Below, piece after piece: positions 8,553 to 10,450 of a DNA stretch of 10,450 bases. The DNA comes from Bacteroidota bacterium (GTDB lineage Bacteria > Bacteroidota > Bacteroidia > Bacteroidales > VadinHA17). The translations under genes and the position numbers were made by a program. The notes under the pieces are model-generated. The model had not been told where the DNA came from. It saw only the letters and a list, made by a program, of their open reading frames with translations, and ran no database searches. The stretch is from positions 1-10,450 of the forward strand of contig JADFUQ010000496.1 in NCBI GenBank assembly GCA_015222065.1. The letters are read 5' to 3'. The first letter of the stretch is position 1. Every line of letters begins with the position of its first letter.

Positions 8553-8642
8553 GAATATTCGGCAATAACATAAGCTATTAAAAATAAGTGGTTTTTGCTA
8601 ATAACTTACCATAGAAAAACCTAAAAAAATGTAAAAAGCATG

Positions 8643-8650
8643 TAATTTTG
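8643..8650 (+). promoter_or_regulatory. Candidate -7 box upstream of the Mut7-C gene
   Basis: TAATTTTG matches TAnnTTTG at the fixed positions but is followed by G rather than a pyrimidine, and no -33 element is seen. If used, it would give a leader of about 150 nt that contains both tandem arrays of this spacer. Confidence 0.22.
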
Positions 8651-8686
8651 GGTAACTAATAAATACAACAAGGCTACAAATAAGTC

Positions 8687-8711
8687 GGCAGTTGGCAATT
8701 GGCAGTTGGCA
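8687..8711. repeat. 7-bp tandem repeat GGCARTT
   Basis: Units GGCAGTT, GGCAATT, GGCAGTT and a partial GGCA give 3.6 copies of a 7-bp unit. It is distinctly G-rich against an AT-rich spacer and is followed by AAAATGC. It is not coding in any supported frame. Confidence 0.85.
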
Positions 8712-8738
8712 AAAATGCAAGTATATTTTAAACTTTAG

Positions 8739-8792
8739 TCATCTAAGCATTCAATAATTCAATCATTTAAGCATTTAATTATTTAATCATTT
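8739..8792. repeat. 8-bp tandem array (24-bp higher-order unit) before the Mut7-C gene
   Basis: The stretch divides into 8-bp units of the form NNATYYAA: TCATCTAA, GCATTCAA, TAATTCAA, then TCATTTAA, GCATTTAA, TTATTTAA, then a partial TCATTT. Copies 1-3 and 4-6 form a 24-bp repeat (8739-8762 and 8763-8786) with 20 of 24 positions identical; three of the four differences are C to T. The array ends 17 bp before the start codon at 8810, so it lies in the probable 5' leader. Confidence 0.85.
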
Positions 8793-8809
8793 CCAAGATA
8801 AATTACCAT

Positions 8810-9559
8810 ATGTCTGAAAAAAAAGTGTGGTTCAGATTTTATGAAGAATTAAACGATTTTTTACCAAAGAATAGAAAAAAGGTCGGGTTTCAGATTGAAT
8901 ATGAACAGAAACAATCAGTCAAAGATGCAATCGAATCACTGGGTGTTCCCCATACTGAAATTGATCTTATCCTGGTAAACGGTCAATCGGTATCATTCAA
9001 TTATCATATCCTGCCAGATGACAATATTTCGGTATATCCGGTTTTTGAAAGTCTGGATATATCACAGATCACACATCTCAGAAATGAACCTTTACGTAAT
9101 CCTTCATTTATTCTCGATGTTCACCTTGGAAAACTGGCAAAGTATATGCGAATGACCGGTTTTGATACTTTATATGAAAATTGGTTTGATGATAACGAGA
9201 TAGTTGAAATATCCGTACACGAAAAGAGGATCATACTAACACGTGATGTAGGACTTCTGAAACATAAGGTTGTTACCCATGGTTACTGGATAAGATCACA
9301 AAAGCCCGTGGAACAATTTACTGAAACTGCCAGGCGTTTCGACCTGTTTTCAAAGTTCAAACCATTCCGCAGATGTACAGTTTGCAATGGTTTGGTTAAG
9401 AAAACAAGTAAACAATCTGTGATTCACCAATTGAAACCCAGAACAAAAATTTACTTTGATGAATTTTTTAAATGCTCATCTTGTGGCAAGGTTTATTGGA
9501 AAGGATCTCATTTTGAAAGAATGCAGAAACTTATTTTTGAGCTTGCTGATGTGGGATAA
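8810..9559 (+). CDS. Mut7-C RNase domain protein with N-terminal ubiquitin-like domain
   Basis: A 249-residue protein with two recognisable parts. Residues about 5-80 look like the Mut7-C-associated ubiquitin/ThiS-like beta-grasp (VWFRFYEELNDFL, then SVKDAIESLGVP, LILVNGQSV and LPDDNISVYPVF). Residues about 98-245 are the Mut7-C domain, a PIN-fold RNase named after the C-terminus of the C. elegans Mut-7 exonuclease. Its signature is FILDVHLGKLAKYMRMTGFDT with acidic D103, followed by ILTRDVGLL with D146. The C-terminus adds a zinc ribbon: CTVC (C189, C192) and CSSC (C222, C225), followed by VYWKGSHFERM. Family knowledge suggests metal-dependent RNA cleavage in the cytoplasm, but the RNA target is unknown. 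The fused beta-grasp lacks a free C-terminal GlyGly, so it should not act as a sulfur carrier and more likely mediates binding. The size fits the usual fused family form. Neighbours give no pathway link. Confidence 0.92.
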   Translation: MSEKKVWFRFYEELNDFLPKNRKKVGFQIEYEQKQSVKDAIESLGVPHTEIDLILVNGQSVSFNYHILPDDNISVYPVFESLDISQITHLRNEPLRNPSFILDVHLGKLAKYMRMTGFDTLYENWFDDNEIVEISVHEKRIILTRDVGLLKHKVVTHGYWIRSQKPVEQFTETARRFDLFSKFKPFRRCTVCNGLVKKTSKQSVIHQLKPRTKIYFDEFFKCSSCGKVYWKGSHFERMQKLIFELADVG

Positions 9560-9592
9560 GAGCATGGGGCTTAGAGCGTAGAGCATAGGGCT
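9560..9592. repeat. GAGCRTA-type direct repeat after the Mut7-C gene
   Basis: GAGCATGGGGCT (9560-9571) and GAGCATAGGGCT (9581-9592) are 12-bp direct repeats with one difference, and GAGCGTA (9574-9580) lies between them. The array starts at the first base after the stop codon. GAGCATAGGGC-like repeats are, from memory, frequent in Bacteroidota spacers. The function is unknown. Confidence 0.75.
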
Positions 9593-9642
9593 CGCAATAC
9601 TTTAATATTATAACAAGTCCCTTAAGAAACAGACTATATCTT

Positions 9643-10338
9643 ATGAGAACTTTTGTATTAGGAGATATCCATGGAGCGTATAAAGCCCTGAAACAATGTT
9701 TTCAGAAAGCGGGATTTGATCATGAAACAGATCAGCTTATTTTCCTGGGCGACGTTTGTGACGGATGGCCCGAAGTTTACGAAGCAACAGATGAATTGCT
9801 AAAGGTAAAAAATCTGGTATTTATAATCGGGAATCACGATGACTGGGCACTTACCTGGGCGAAAACCGGGCATGCACCGGAAATTTGGCTTGCCCAGGGA
9901 GGTAAAGCTACTATTGAATCATACTCCCGGAATATTCCATCAGATCACATCCGGCTATTGAGCCAGGCTAAGGAATATTACATACATGAAAAAAAACTTT
10001 TTGTACATGGTGGAATAAAACCTTTTGCAGAACTCTGTGAACAGGACAGAACTGTTTTTCTGTGGAACCGGGAACTGGTTAATCTTGCTTTACAAAGAAA
10101 AACGCTTAATGATGAAAGTCAAATTACCCGTTTTAATGAGATTTATGTAGGCCATACACCTACCACTAATTTCGGATCTGAGATGCCTGTTCATGCATGT
10201 GAAGTATGGCTTATGGATACAGGTGCAGGTTGGCACGGCAAACTATCCATGATGAATATTGAGACTAAAGAGATATTTCAGAGCGATCCTGTACCTGATC
10301 TTTATCCGAAACATACGGGACGATCCGGAATCATCTAA
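9643..10338 (+). CDS. Calcineurin-like metallophosphoesterase (Ser/Thr phosphatase type)
   Basis: A 231-residue cytoplasmic protein with the full metal-site series of the PPP-like bacterial phosphatases: GDIHG (D8, H10), GDVCDGW (D37), GNHDDW (N64, H65), VHGG (H122) and GHTPT (H171). Length and motif order resemble the lambda phosphatase/PrpA group, which removes phosphate from proteins or small molecules using two metal ions. The second motif departs from the classical GDxxDRG: Arg is absent and the run reads GDVCDGWP, so the phosphate-binding Arg of PPP enzymes is not at its usual place. R143 in FLWNREL is the likely equivalent of the second conserved Arg. This points to a subfamily whose substrate may differ from phosphoproteins. 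There is no signal peptide. The start follows an 83-bp spacer that holds a short repeat. ATG 9643 directly opens the first beta strand, so the start is well supported. Confidence 0.92.
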   Translation: MRTFVLGDIHGAYKALKQCFQKAGFDHETDQLIFLGDVCDGWPEVYEATDELLKVKNLVFIIGNHDDWALTWAKTGHAPEIWLAQGGKATIESYSRNIPSDHIRLLSQAKEYYIHEKKLFVHGGIKPFAELCEQDRTVFLWNRELVNLALQRKTLNDESQITRFNEIYVGHTPTTNFGSEMPVHACEVWLMDTGAGWHGKLSMMNIETKEIFQSDPVPDLYPKHTGRSGII

Positions 10339-10376
10339 ATAAAGTACGTCTATAAAGTAAGTAAAAATTGATTTAA

Positions 10377-10448
10377 GAACAAGGAACACCGATTAACGAT
10401 TTGCGAAGTGTTTGAAAATCTGAAATCTAAAATCAGCGTTCCTTGTTC
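10377..10448. repeat. 72-bp inverted repeat with GAACAAGGAAC ends
   Basis: The left arm GAACAAGGAACACCGATT (10377-10394) pairs with AATCAGCGTTCCTTGTTC (10431-10448) at 16 of 18 positions, the outer 11 bp perfectly. Inside, a further GATTT in the left half aligns with AAATC on the right. The loop is AT-rich and holds no gene. The element lies 38 bp after the phosphoesterase stop and may serve as its 3' hairpin, or be a small non-autonomous palindromic (REP/MITE-like) element. The window ends 2 bp beyond it, so flanking duplications cannot be judged. Confidence 0.85.
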
Positions 10449-10450
10449 GA

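Noticed and set aside
8687..8792. Possible CRISPR array
   Set aside because: Units are 7-8 bp and directly adjacent with no unique spacers, and no cas gene is present.
7968..10338. The HD, Mut7-C and phosphoesterase genes as one nucleic-acid defence operon
   Set aside because: They are separated by 257 and 83 bp with repeats between them, show housekeeping-type families and have no sensor, effector or mobile-element context.

Overview
The window looks like a chromosomal segment of a member of the Bacteroidota, probably an environmental or anaerobic one. Three things suggest this: a very large secreted protease ending in a type IX secretion (T9SS) type A sorting domain, a periplasmic propeller/Y_Y_Y sensor fused to a SpoIIE-type phosphatase, and TAnnTTTG-type -7 promoter boxes combined with AT-rich spacers and weak Shine-Dalgarno signals. 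No rRNA, tRNA, CRISPR, transposase or phage gene was seen.

Left part (1-2738, minus strand): one long gene that runs off the left edge. It encodes a signal peptide, a periplasmic beta-propeller of Reg_prop type, a Y_Y_Y domain, one transmembrane helix, a short coiled coil and the first part of a PP2C/SpoIIE serine phosphatase domain. It senses outside the cytoplasm and acts inside it. A 135-bp divergent spacer (2739-2873) with TAnnTTTG boxes separates it from the next gene.

Centre (2874-6986, plus strand): a 1370-residue gingipain-family (C25) cysteine protease with the catalytic His/Cys pair intact. After the protease come two CARDB-like repeats, a jelly-roll/adhesin-like domain, two more related stalk repeats and the T9SS sorting domain. 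An Asp/Glu-racemase-family gene (7006-7695) follows after only 19 bp and may be co-transcribed.

Right part (7968-10338, plus strand): three small housekeeping-like genes, each with its own spacer. They encode an HD-domain hydrolase, a Mut7-C RNase with an N-terminal ubiquitin-like domain and a zinc ribbon, and a calcineurin-like metallophosphoesterase. They do not form an obvious pathway.

The most unusual feature is in the spacers, not the genes. Every gap from 7696 to the right edge carries a different short-period or palindromic repeat: a 115-bp dyad built of 9-bp units, a 7-bp tandem array, an 8-bp/24-bp tandem array, a GAGCRTA-type repeat and a 72-bp inverted repeat. The two gaps before 7696 carry none. 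I found no convincing new defence or biosynthetic system; the candidates for novelty are these intergenic repeats and the divergent sensor-phosphatase/protease pair.
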